Below, piece by piece: positions 1 to 10,316 of a DNA stretch of 64,000 nucleotides; the stretch's first letter is position 1, and every line of letters begins with the position of its first letter. Under the pieces are notes generated by a model, which saw only the letters and a list, made by a program, of their open reading frames with translations, was not told the DNA's origin and made no database searches. Made by a program: the position numbers and the translations under genes. Source of the stretch: Fagopyrum homotropicum (lineage: Eukaryota; Streptophyta; Magnoliopsida; Caryophyllales; Polygonaceae); NCBI GenBank assembly GCA_033239125.1, contig BSWB01000008.1, forward strand, positions 12,430,001 to 12,494,000, in the 5' to 3' direction.

Positions 1-314
1 CTACCGTAGGATGCGAGGGGTCGGTTTCAGCAGCACCAATGGTGCTGCCTGGCAGGGATAAGTAAAAAGAAAAATAAAAAAAATAAATTAACTCGATCGG
101 AAAAACCCGGATCTGGATTTTTTTAAATCGGAAAACTTTTCCGACTTTTCCCGAAAATAATAACGCGGATATACGCAAACGCATAAAATAATAATATACT
201 CTAGAATGATATTTCACGTCGTAAAATACTTTTAATAAAAAAAATATAAGCCACTAAATATGGATAACAGCGCAAGAATAAAAACGTAAACTTGCCTAAA
301 ATTGGGGCGTTACA
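1..314 (-). mobile_element. Right end of a C-family LTR, inserted in element B
   Basis: The stretch ends in GGGGCGTTACA at 314 and closely resembles the last 300 bases of the solo C-family LTR at 54304-57348, including the AACTCGATCGGAAA block, the TTTTCCGAC segment and the AT-rich tail. From 315 the sequence abruptly becomes the interior of an element-B LTR (matching 7391 onward), so 314/315 is an insertion junction. Bases 315-319 (TCGAC) would be the right copy of the TSD; the left copy lies before the window. The intact site in the other B LTR is at 7391-7395. Whether this is a solo LTR or a full element cannot be told. Confidence 0.8.
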
Positions 315-2788
315 TCGACTCTAACCAAAACCCCTTCTAAGATGTACGGACCCCGGCTGCCCACTCTTCCGGATCTCTCGGCCGCATTCCTAACCTGCAA
401 GGCAATCTACAACAATCGGTATAAAACCGTTAGCTCATATTCGAAGCGTTAGAATTAATAGGAAAGGCACATACACAAGTAGAACACCGCAAGCACACAA
501 CATACTTAAAAGCACACCATTCCGGTTTATTATCTTTATTATTATTAAGTCATATCCCGTTCTAGTTCAACTTAGGTTGTGACACGAGAGTCACCGAAAC
601 TCGCCTCGGTCCCTACTTACTGGCATGGAATGGTACTGATGCATCTGACCGTTTACCAGCACGGGATAGTCGCCGAGAACCTCCTACCTCTCGCGGGAGC
701 CAGGCAAGTTGTCACCGCCCGTTATCATACACTTGGGCCAAAATAATATAAGGGTCGGTAATCCTAATTCCATTTTAGTGGTGATAAACAATAAAGAATA
801 AACACACACCACCAAACACACATCAATGCTAATACAAAGAATACGAGCTAAGTAAGTCCGGAGACTTACCTCGTCCCAAAGATAATCCCACTATATCCCG
901 CTCCCAGCTTCCCGCAGGAAGACACTCAACGCCTGTAAAAAGGCACAGGATCAACGTCTCTCTCACGTACTAGAAGTCCTTACACTTCTAGTCCCAATGA
1001 TCTCGCAAGATCATAAACCATAATCATGATAGGATAACAACCTCCTAATCCTCACGATCTCACAAGGTTATAGCCATCACAACACGTGCTAGGATACTCT
1101 CGTCCTAGTCACTACAATCTCAACAAACATATAACAATAATCTTAATCTACATAAGCTTACAAGATCAACCAAACACTCAATGCCTTACAATCCTCACAA
1201 GATAATAATACTTCAAGCTTTCGAACGATCATAAATCCTCAAAACTCACCTAAGGTCCAACCACTACTTGGTATTTACTCTAAGTTATGCTAGATTCAAT
1301 CCTAGCATGATACTACCATAAAACATAACTAGATCAAGGAAGGAGGTACTCACACGAAGTCAAAAGACGGAAGTTAATCAACGGATGTCAACTTGGACTC
1401 GTTAGGCCTTTATCGGGGCGCTTCCGAACCTAACATCAAAGCTAAACAAATTTAGCTTATACGCTAAATTTGGTCGGAATATATAAAATACATAAAACTA
1501 AGGAAAAACTTGTTTTAAAAACCGTGGTTAAAACCCGCAAAATTATTTTCCGAGGCAAAACACACAACGTCACAACGTGCATCATAAATCCGTAATCAAA
1601 TCTCCGGGCCATAAATATGGAACTCAAGAACTTAATCTATTTTTCGAAAATAACTCTTTGGGCCAAATCCTCAATTATATTTTCCGGGTAACTTGTACAA
1701 CATCACAAATCCAAGGTAAAGCTCATTTTCAAAGTTAAGGATAAACAACCCGCTCAAATGTTTTTCCGGGGAAAAACCCAATTAAAGAATTATGGGTCAT
1801 TTATGTAAATAATTTATGCAAGAGGGTATATTGCTTACATTCCAAAACTTGGGTTCAAAACTGTAATTAATCAAACAGGGATAACATTGCAAAAATCCAG
1901 AAGTTGGGCCATATATGTAAAATAGAAATATGGGTTACTTCCTGTAATTATATCAAAACTGAGGGGGCCCGATTTAATAAGAAGGAAATGATTTTCACTG
2001 AACCCTTCAACTGTCATCGACGAGAGGGGCAACGTTGAATGACGGCGGCTCAGGCGGAGGAGAGGATGATGGCACAGGAAGGTGCAGGCGGAGGGGGCCT
2101 AACTGGTGTGGTGGGGCAGAAGATCCCGGCGGTGGTCCCTGGTGGCAACGACTGCCTAGGGAATAGAGGAGGAGGCAAATTTGACCATTGGTGCCTCCGG
2201 TAAGGCGAAGCAGCGGCGTGGTTCTCCTCCGACGACTTTAACAGGGCGATTCGAGGCAGAGAAAACTGCTGGCCGGCGGTGGAAGGCTCGAGAGGTTGCT
2301 GGGCTGTGTGGGGAAGAAGGAGGTTGAGAGGAGCAGCGTATAAGGAAGGAGAGTTAGGGAGGAAGTGAAGCAGGGGCTGAGGGTTAGCTACAAGCGTGTA
2401 GGAGGGAGGTTACGTGAGAGAGATGAAGGCAGGGCTGTAGAGGGGAGGGATCGAGGGGTCAATTCTCAGCGGCAGCTCATCTTCCCAAGGAAAAAGAGAA
2501 ATAAAAGGAGAAAAAGGAAATAAGGAAAATAATTAATATAATAAAAAGAAAAAGAGTAATAAAGTAATCGCTCAAAAGGCATTCTGAACGGGATTTTCGA
2601 ATCGGAAAATTTCCCGACTTTTCCAAAATAAAAAGACGGATACACGTGAACGTATTAAAAATATAATTATACTCGGGAAGGGTGTATTACGCCTAAAAAT
2701 AAGTTTAAATAAAATATTTGTATAATAAAACATCGATAAAAGTCAAAAAAATAAATATCGAAAACGCGCCAAAATTTTGGGCGTTACA
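315..2788 (-). mobile_element. Element B, left LTR (3' LTR in element orientation), interrupted and deleted
   Basis: It aligns almost base for base with the right LTR at 7391-10059 and ends in the same GGGCGTTACA. The first ~256 bases of this LTR lie left of the C-family insertion, outside the window. Relative to the right LTR it lacks about 194 bp (equivalent to 9367-9560), with GGCTC at both deletion edges (junction 2285-2289). It contains a G- and purine-rich block at about 2030-2480 flanked by AT-rich sequence, and the TAGAAGT hairpin at 970-991. No credible gene is present. Confidence 0.85.
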
Positions 2789-2792
2789 ACAG

Positions 2793-2806
2793 ATCCCCCT
2801 AAAAAC
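2793..2806 (-). other. Polypurine tract of element B
   Basis: On the minus strand this reads TTTTTAGGGGGA, four bases before the left LTR end at 2788. It is the usual site for priming plus-strand DNA synthesis in LTR elements. Just inside it lies GTTTCGTCCCGAAAC, an inverted repeat shared with families A and D. Confidence 0.75.
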
Positions 2807-3069
2807 AAGTTTCGTCCCGAAACATGCTATATGCCGAACTCCTCGGTCCCTAAGGCCGAGGTATGAACTCTCTACTAAGAAGTTTGAAACCTTCTAATCT
2901 ATATACACAAGTTGCTCAAACTACCACCGCAAGATATGTCAAGTCATATAGCACATTCCCGTACAGGGCACAACTACACATAACATCACATATGCACATA
3001 AAGCAACCAAGGGAAGAACTAGGCCTAACCCGTTGATTCTATCGATGCTACTCGATCCGCGTAAAACTC

Positions 3070-3300
3070 AACTAAAGATACTACCATCCGTCTTCCACTT
3101 AGACTCATCAGTTCCTCGTCTACCACTAGATCATCATAACTGACAACATATCTTGAGTCATGTATGTACTCCCTTGACTGATACGCACGAAACACCGAGT
3201 GAACACCTCTACTCTTGCTGGTAACGCCAACTGGTAAACCACTTTCCCAACTCGCTCTAAGATCTCAAAAAGGTTCGATATATCGGAAACTCAACTTCAT
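3070..3300 (-). pseudogene. Integrase C-terminal fragment of element B
   Basis: Conceptual minus-strand translation, with at least two frameshifts, gives RYIEPF then EILERVGKVVYQLALP, followed in another frame by LREYIHDSRYVVSYDDL. This is the characteristic end of Ty3/gypsy (chromovirus) pol, where the integrase C-terminal region precedes the PPT. It lies about 270 bases from the PPT, as expected. The family match is by recognition of these motifs, not by a search. The gene is dead: the T run after the first block breaks the frame. Confidence 0.7.
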
Positions 3301-3639
3301 TCTCGGGTCTTTCTCACTGCAGCATTTCCATTATGTTTCTCTTTGATTGTTTCTAACAAAGAAGATCAAACTCCCAATTTACACCGTTCGCTTAGATTCT
3401 TGTGAAAACAAACTTTGATGTTATGTTTCCCCAACCCTCGATCAAGATCTTGTCTTGGAGAATCACTTGTTCACTTCAAACCATCATACTTCGAGGAAAT
3501 TTCAAAATGGTTGCACCAATGAATCTCCTCTTAACTCTCAACAACTCCAATGTCAATTTTCGTCCCACTCAATACTTCGTTGTCATCCGGAGTAGGTTAG
3601 CCATATATAGTATTACTTGGAGAATCTCTTCACAAATCC

Positions 3640-3994
3640 GGTAATGACCAACACATCCTAGAAACTTGTAACCTCTTTCACATCCTTCGGGGTTGTCATC
3701 CTGAGACAACTTGTCATACAACTTCTCTCTTCTTCATGAGTAGACCAAAATATCTTATTCGGTACATTAGTAAGCTCATATGGAATCACTACAACACGTA
3801 GTGACCATGGTTTGTCCGGAATGCCGGGTTTGCAATATCCAGTCTCGACTTCTCAATTGGTGACAATTAGACCTTAAATCAATCTTAAAAGAGACTACTG
3901 ACCCTTGCAACTGATCGAGTAGGTCATCTATTCGTTGTAAGGGATACTTGTTCTTCATTGTCATCTTGCTCAGCTCATGGTAATCGATGTACAA
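3640..3994 (-). pseudogene. Reverse transcriptase fragment of element B
   Basis: The minus strand encodes YIDYHELSKMTMKNKYPL and then RIDDLLDQLQGSVVSFKIDL, which is the N-terminal half of the Ty3/gypsy RT fingers/palm. After a frame change it continues with LTNVP (position ~3765, the FGLTNAP block) and, at 3640-3689, KDVKEVTSF and FLGCVGHYR, the start of the connection to RNase H. In intact elements about 110 residues separate these last two blocks; here there are about 15 codons. The segment with the catalytic YxDD box has been deleted, so the enzyme cannot work. Confidence 0.8.
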
Positions 3995-4669
3995 ACATAG
4001 ACAACCGTCTCTTTTTCCGCAAACTGGTGTTCTCTATAAAAACTTCAAATCAAGAGTTTAGGATATAATTAATTACGAGATTCAACTCAAGAGCTCTAGA
4101 TAACAATCGGAGTTCTCCATAGCATTTCACTAATTCTAACCAACTCTTATCAATAAGTTCTTGCAATTGCTCCTTTGATTGATTCCTCAATTCGAGTATC
4201 TTCACGGGTGTCATATATTGATGTCATTTGTACAACGCTTGGGAAATTGGAGTTGAGCAAAGATCAACCTTAGTGGAAGAATCCACCTTCCGATGTATTG
4301 GAATCCGTAATATCTCGGGTTCCATATTTACGTCTCCCAACACATACATTACGTAGGACTTTGACACAATCTTGTCTTAACACTTTACAGGTGGGCATGA
4401 TACTAATGATCTACCCCGATCTCTTGGGGTGACGCCCTTAAACACGTGTATTGCTCCTTCTGTAGCTACTATGTTCACCGTACTATTCCATAGATCCTTT
4501 ATCTCGAGAGACTTGCTCTACTTTTCCGACTCTTGAAGCCTTAGTTAAGCAATAATTCAGCTTAATTCCTCTTCTCGGTTCAAAGGAAAGGCGATAATGA
4601 CACCTCTTGACTTTGCACATGTGTCCAGTCATGAAGGTGTTAACTACAAGACTCAATCATGCCTTATAA

Positions 4670-4800
4670 CCAATCGATTCAAATTTCCTTGCTTCCTCTG
4701 ACATCCCAACATATGGGAGAAACTCCTCGTATTCTACATAAGCTTTCACTCTAGACATCATTTCTTTCAAGTAGGTGTAGAACCTTACACTTCATTTCCT
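4670..4800 (-). pseudogene. Possible gag remnant of element B
   Basis: Minus-strand translation gives VKAYVEYEEFLPYVGMSEEA and then RKFESI, resembling the part of plant Ty3/gypsy gag where a Y..EF..L..YV..M.EE.R.F pattern precedes the nucleocapsid. A homologous stretch occurs in element D at about 63750-63830. Stops follow within a few codons. The position, upstream of RT in element orientation, fits gag. The resemblance is short, so this is tentative. Confidence 0.4.
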
Positions 4801-7118
4801 TATGCAACGTCAAACCGACCATAGAGGTTCTAACCTCAATCTTTCATGTACTTCTTGTACATCTCATAATAACATCGAATTTCAAAACTTCAGTCCTCTC
4901 TTTCTCTTGTTGGTCACCTTATGCATCTCTTGGTATTCCAAGAACAACTTCATAACCGTACCAGTATGCCTTTAGGCAAAAATTCCCGACCACAAACACT
5001 GAAAGATCCACTCAAATCCACCAAGCATTAACATCATAAACTCTAAGCTTGCAGTGTTTCCCTAATCCAGATTCCTCGTTTCACGTTATAGCCGCTATGG
5101 CTTCGCCATGCGAGTCACAAAAACCTTGACTTAGCTTCCGCTCACGAAAACATGACATCCATAACCTTAGAACAAACATACCATACAACCCTTTCTATAC
5201 CCCCTTTTTCGCACAACTATAGAAAGTTCACCTTCCTCTTTGTCCTTCAAGTTCCTTTTTCCTTGATCTGTGTCACTCCTCCATATGACAACCCCATGAG
5301 CTAAGAAGGTTGCACTAGATCGTTACAATTCCTCCCCACAAGGTATGTTACCCTCACTTGCTAGAATCGGTAGATTGTTACTTAATTAAGACGTTTATAC
5401 TTTCGTCGACACACCTCCTTGTTACTGACACTCAACCATCACAAATGTTCCAAGTTCTTTTTACCGTTCCTTATAATCCACGCTCTTGGTTACTCTTCTC
5501 ATCTGCACTCATCCAACCAACACATGCACGTTCTCGACTATCACCGATTACCTTATAGGTGACCTTCTCCAAGTACAGAGGCTCACCATTCTCCTTACCC
5601 TCCATGTTACCATACTTCTGAAGGCTACCCTCTAGAGGTACTCTGTCTTAAACTTCACTTGCTCATTACACTCTTCACACCATTCCTTAACTCTTTCTAC
5701 GTTCCACGCTTCCTTCCACTTCTCTAAGATAAATATATCTTCTTTGCCTTGTTGTTTCATATAACTCCCTTCATAGGTTTAACCATTCTTCCTTGATGTA
5801 CTTCCAGTGCACCTTCCCAAATATTATAGCCGTAGATAGCGTCCGTTCGCGTTTCTCTTGGTTGATATCTTAAGTCTTTCCATAAACAAAAGCTTCTTGT
5901 TGCGCCACGCCTTTTATCGGGATGACGTCTACTCACACTTCCTTCTTCTGGGTGTTTCTTAGTCTTATCATCATAATGGAAATCGGTCCACTCCACGTGA
6001 ATCACCAACATGTCCTTATCCTCATAACTCTAGCGATGTTGACACTTCACTTATTGGTACCTCGTAAGCTTAACTTACGGTATCTTAAATCTTTAGCAAA
6101 TAGTTCGATCACTCTTCTCGTCTTGACTGCAAAGCTTAGGAGCGCTTGTAGAAAACTTTACGTCTTGAAGGAATATCACCTTTAACCTTTTTAGAATGTA
6201 CTCATCTCTTCCTCGATTCACATCTCTAGTTGTCCATGCGTCTTCTGGAAGAACTTAAGTTCGCTCTCACTATTGGTCTCGTTGTCGTTCAATCATGGCT
6301 TCTTTGGAACCACCTCTACACTTTTAATGTTGCTCCCCTTACTTCTATTGCTTCCATCTCGATCTCTCTTAAGTCGTCTCGAGTTTTCTTTTACTTGGTT
6401 GCACTTTGTTTACATCATCTCTACTCCTCTTAGACATCCCTTTAAAGGAATCCGAGAAACACCGTGGTGTTCGTTAGCACGAAAAGCTCAACTCGATAAC
6501 TTGAGCATACTCATTTCCGTATGTATACTATCCTAAGCCAAAAAGGCGTTGTCCAAGGGGCAATGATAACTTTCTATCATCTTAGCTATAAGGTCCACTA
6601 TTACTAATATGATACTAGCGTACCATAGGTGCATGTACATATATCTATATATATAAGTCCTATGTTCCCATTACTAGTAATATATCACATCCAGAAAATA
6701 CATTACAACAATACAAGGATCAAAAGCTAATAAGGTCCTATCATACAAAATATATAAGCATATATCTATATAAGGTCATGCCACTACTATACACAACAAG
6801 GTCTAAAACGCACTATAGTTCACATATATAATAATACATAAATATCAAGTTCATCATGCAACATACAATCCACAAAGATACACATCAATTCCATCATGCA
6901 TAACTACAAAACTCATATCCATATCTATATATACATATATATACATATCAAAAATCCGATAAACTAAGCTGCCGAGATCCGCGGAAGGAGTGGTGGTCCG
7001 TACATTCTACCCCGACTCATGCATGTGATTTTAGAAACGAAAACTCAGAACCCGTGGGTTCTGTTTATTCTTTATTCGGCCTTTAGAAGATTGCGAGTGC
7101 CATTGTTGTCAACCTAGG

Positions 7119-7130
7119 GCTCTGATACCA
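7119..7130 (-). other. Primer-binding site of element B (initiator-Met tRNA)
   Basis: Minus strand TGGTATCAGAGC is complementary to the 3' end of plant initiator-Met tRNA. It lies four bases from the right LTR start at 7135, which shows the element is transcribed on the minus strand and that 7135-10059 is its 5' LTR. Confidence 0.85.
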
Positions 7131-7134
7131 CTTT

Positions 7135-10059
7135 TGTAACACCCCGAATCTGCGGGACTCGGGGCGCTACGGGTTGGGACCTCACAATGGGTCCCGACCC
7201 TTAGCCTGACAATAATTTCACCAGATCTTGCATCATGGCACAAATAAAGGCCAAAACCGAAAAACAATTTTATGCAATGCAATGAAACCCGAAACCGAAC
7301 AACCAAAAGACTTCAGCCGAGATACAAAACAAGGACTAAACACCATACACGTTGCATACAAAATACAGTAACCGAAGAATAAAACACGACTCGACTCTAA
7401 CCAAAACCCCTTCTAAGATGTACGGACCCCGGCTGCCCACTCTTCCGGATCTCTCGGCCGCATTCCTAACCTGCAAGGCAATCTACAACAATCGGTATAA
7501 AACCGTTAGCTCATATTCGAAGCGTTAGAATTAATAGGAAAGGCACATACACAAGTAGAACACCGCAAGCACACAACATACTTAAAAGCACACCATTCCG
7601 GTTTATTATCTTTATTATTATTAAGTCATATCCCGTTCTAGTTCAACTTAGGTTGTGACACGAAAGTCACCAAAACTCGCCTCGGTCCCTACTTACCGGC
7701 ATGGAATGGTACTGATGCATCTGACCGTCTACCAGCACGGGATAGTCGCCGAGAACCTCCTACCTCTCGCGGGAGCCAGGAAAGTTGTCACCGCCCGTTA
7801 TCATACACATGGGCCAAAATAATATAAGGGTCGGTAATCCTAATTCCATTTTAGTGGTGATAAACAATAAAGAATAAACACACACCACCAAACACACATC
7901 AATGCTAATATAAAGAATACGAGCTAAGTAAGTCCGGAGACTTACCTCGTCCCAAAGATAATCCCGCTATATCCTGCTCCCAACTTCCCGCAGGAAGACA
8001 CTCAACGCTTGTAAAAAGGCACACGATCAACATCTCTCTCATGTACTAGAAGTCCTTACACTTCTAGTCCCAATGATCTCGCAAGATCATAAACCATAAC
8101 CATGATAGGATAACAACCTCCTAATCCTCACGATCTCACAAGGTCATAGCCATCACAACACGTGCTAGGATACTCTCGTCCTAGTCACTACAATCTCAAC
8201 AAACATATAACCATAATCTTAATCTAGATAAGCTTACAAGATTAACCAAACACTCAATGCCTTACAATCCGCACAAGAAAATAATACCTCAAGCTTTCGA
8301 ACGATCATAAATCCTCAAAACTCACCTAAGGTCCAACCACTACTTGGTATTTACTCTAAGTTATGCTAGATTCAATCCTAGCATGATACTACCATAAAAC
8401 ATAACTAGATCAAGGAAGGAGGTACTCACACGAAGTCAAAAGACGGAAGTTAATCAACGGATGTCGACTTGGACTCGTTAGGCCTTTATCGGGGCGCTTC
8501 CGAATCTAACATCAAAGCTAAACAAATTTAGCTTATACGCTAAATTTGGTCGGAATATATAAAATACATAAAACTAAGGAAAAACTTGTTTTAAAAACAG
8601 TGGTTAAAACCCGCAAAATTATTTTCCGAGGCAAAACACACAACGTCACAACGTGCATCATAAATCCGTAATCAAATCTCCGGGCAATAAATATGGAACT
8701 CAAGAACTTAATCTATTTTTCGAAAATAACTCTTTGGGCCAAATCCTCAATTTATATTTTCCGGGTAACTTGTACAACATCACAAATCCAAGGTAAAGCT
8801 CATTTTCAAAGTTAAGGATAAACAACCCGCTCAAATGTTTTTCCGGGGAAAAACCCAATTACAGAATTATGGGTCATTTATATAAATAATTTATGCAAGA
8901 GGGTATATTGCTTACATTCCAAAACTTGGGTTCAAAACTGTAATTAATCAAACAGGGATAACATTGCAAAAATCCAGAAGTTGGGCCATATATGTAAAAT
9001 AGAAATATGGGTTACTTCCTGTAATTATATCAAAACTGAGGGGGCCCGATTTAATAAGAAGGAAATGGGTTTCACTGAACCCTACAACTGTCATCGACGA
9101 GAGGGGCAACGCTGAACGGCGGCGGCTCAGGCGGAGGAGAGGATGATGGCACAGGAAGGTGCAGGCGGAGGGGGCCTTACTGGTGTGGTGGGGCAGAAGA
9201 TCCCGGCGGTGGTCCTTGGTGGCAACGACTGCCTAGGGAATAGAGGAGGAGGCGAATTTGACCATTGGTGCCTCCGGTAAGGCGAAGCAGCGGCATGGTT
9301 CTCCTCCAACGACTTTAACAGGGCGATTCGAGGCAGAGAAAACTGCTGGCCGGCGGTGGAAGGCTCCTTTCTCCAGCGGCTTGACATAGGAGGCTCGAAT
9401 GGGTGCAAAGGAAGGGCTTCCTTGTTTCTCTCATTTCCGATGATTCCTGGTGGCTGCGTCAATTCTTTTCCGGTGACAGTGGCTATGCGCATCCCTGGAG
9501 ACAATGGTGGTCTCGATTAGTCGAGGCAGTGGTGTTTTTGAGGTCGAGGGAAGAGGGCTCGAGAGGTTGTTGGGCTGTGTGGGGAAGAAGGAGGTTGAGA
9601 GGAGCAGCGTATAAGGAAGGAGAGTTAGGGAGGAAGTGAAGCAGGGGCTGAGGGTTAGCTACAAGCGTGTAGGAGGGAGGTTACGTGAGAGAGATGAAGG
9701 CAGGGCTGCAGAGGGGAAGGAACGAGGGGTCAATTCTCAGCGGCAGCTCATCTTCCCAAGGAAAAAGAGAAATAAAAGGAGAAAAAGGAAATAAGGAAAA
9801 TAATTAGTATAATAAAAAGAGAAAGAGTAATAGAGTAATCGCTCAAAAGGCATTCTGAACGGGATTTTCGAATCGAAAAATTTCGCGACTTTTCGAAAAT
9901 AAAAAGACGGATACACGTGAACGTATTAAAAATATAATTATACTCGGGAAGGGTGTATTACGCCTAAAAATAAGTTTAAATAAAATATTTGTATAATAAA
10001 ACATCGATAAAAGTCAAAAAAATAAATATCGAAAACGCGCCAAAATTTTGGGCGTTACA
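7135..10059 (-). mobile_element. Element B, right LTR (5' LTR in element orientation), 2925 bp
   Basis: Starts TGTAACACCCCGAATCTG and ends GGGCGTTACA. It is the intact partner of 315-2788. Next to the LTR start is a hairpin region (7171-7200) shared by all the minus-strand families, and at 8046-8067 the TAGAAGT hairpin. A purine-rich, GC-rich block occupies about 9100-9760; open frames there on both strands are a composition effect and I do not call genes. Bases 10060-10064 (TGTTG) would be the right TSD copy; the left one is outside the window. Confidence 0.85.
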
Positions 10060-10316
10060 TGTTGACCATTTGTATAGAAGTCTTAGACTTCTGTTGTGAG
10101 TGGGTTGTTATTGATATAGTTATCTTCTTGTGAGCAGGTTATGGCTTCCTCCCTAAGGAAGCGAGAGTGTTGTGAGTTGAGTGTGGCACCGAGGTAAGTC
10201 TCCTAACTTACTTAGCTTGTATTCTTTGTATTTGGATTGATGTGTGTTGGGTGGTGTGTGTTTACTGTTTATGTTATAACAACGGAACCGTAAATAGGAT
10301 TACCGACCTTTATATT
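10060..10316 (+). mobile_element. Element B' LTR, left fragment
   Basis: Lies between element B and element A1. Its reverse complement aligns with the B and C LTR segment around 7830-8060 and 54990-55230 (ACACACCACC, AGCTAAGTAAGT, GACTTACCTCG blocks and the AGAAGTC hairpin at 10076-10092). It therefore belongs to an LTR of opposite orientation. It continues at 20220 after the A1 insertion. The start of this LTR lies left of element B, outside the window. Confidence 0.75.
10312..10316. repeat. Left TSD of element A1 (ATATT)
   Basis: ATATT directly precedes the LTR start TGTAACACCCC at 10317 and is repeated at 20220-20224 directly after the right LTR end, which defines A1 as one integration event. 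Confidence 0.9.

Larger units (their letters stand above)
2789..7134 (-). mobile_element. Element B internal region, decayed Tekay/Del-like Ty3/gypsy
   Basis: This is the 4.35-kb interior between the two B LTRs. Read on the minus strand it starts with a PBS for initiator-Met tRNA (7119-7130) and ends with a purine tract next to the left LTR. Broken remnants of gag, reverse transcriptase and integrase appear in the expected order, each with frameshifts and stops. A complete Tekay-type element needs roughly 5 kb or more for gag-pol plus leader, so parts of protease, RNase H and integrase are missing. The remaining stretches (about 4830-7100 and 3995-4670) are AT-rich and I could not assign them. 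Confidence 0.75.

Noticed and set aside
3402..3644. 80-codon plus-strand frame in element B interior
   Set aside because: Antisense to the decayed pol region and not conserved.
10060..10316. Possible host gene fragment between two elements
   Set aside because: Its reverse complement aligns with the B and C LTRs, so it is part of the B' LTR.
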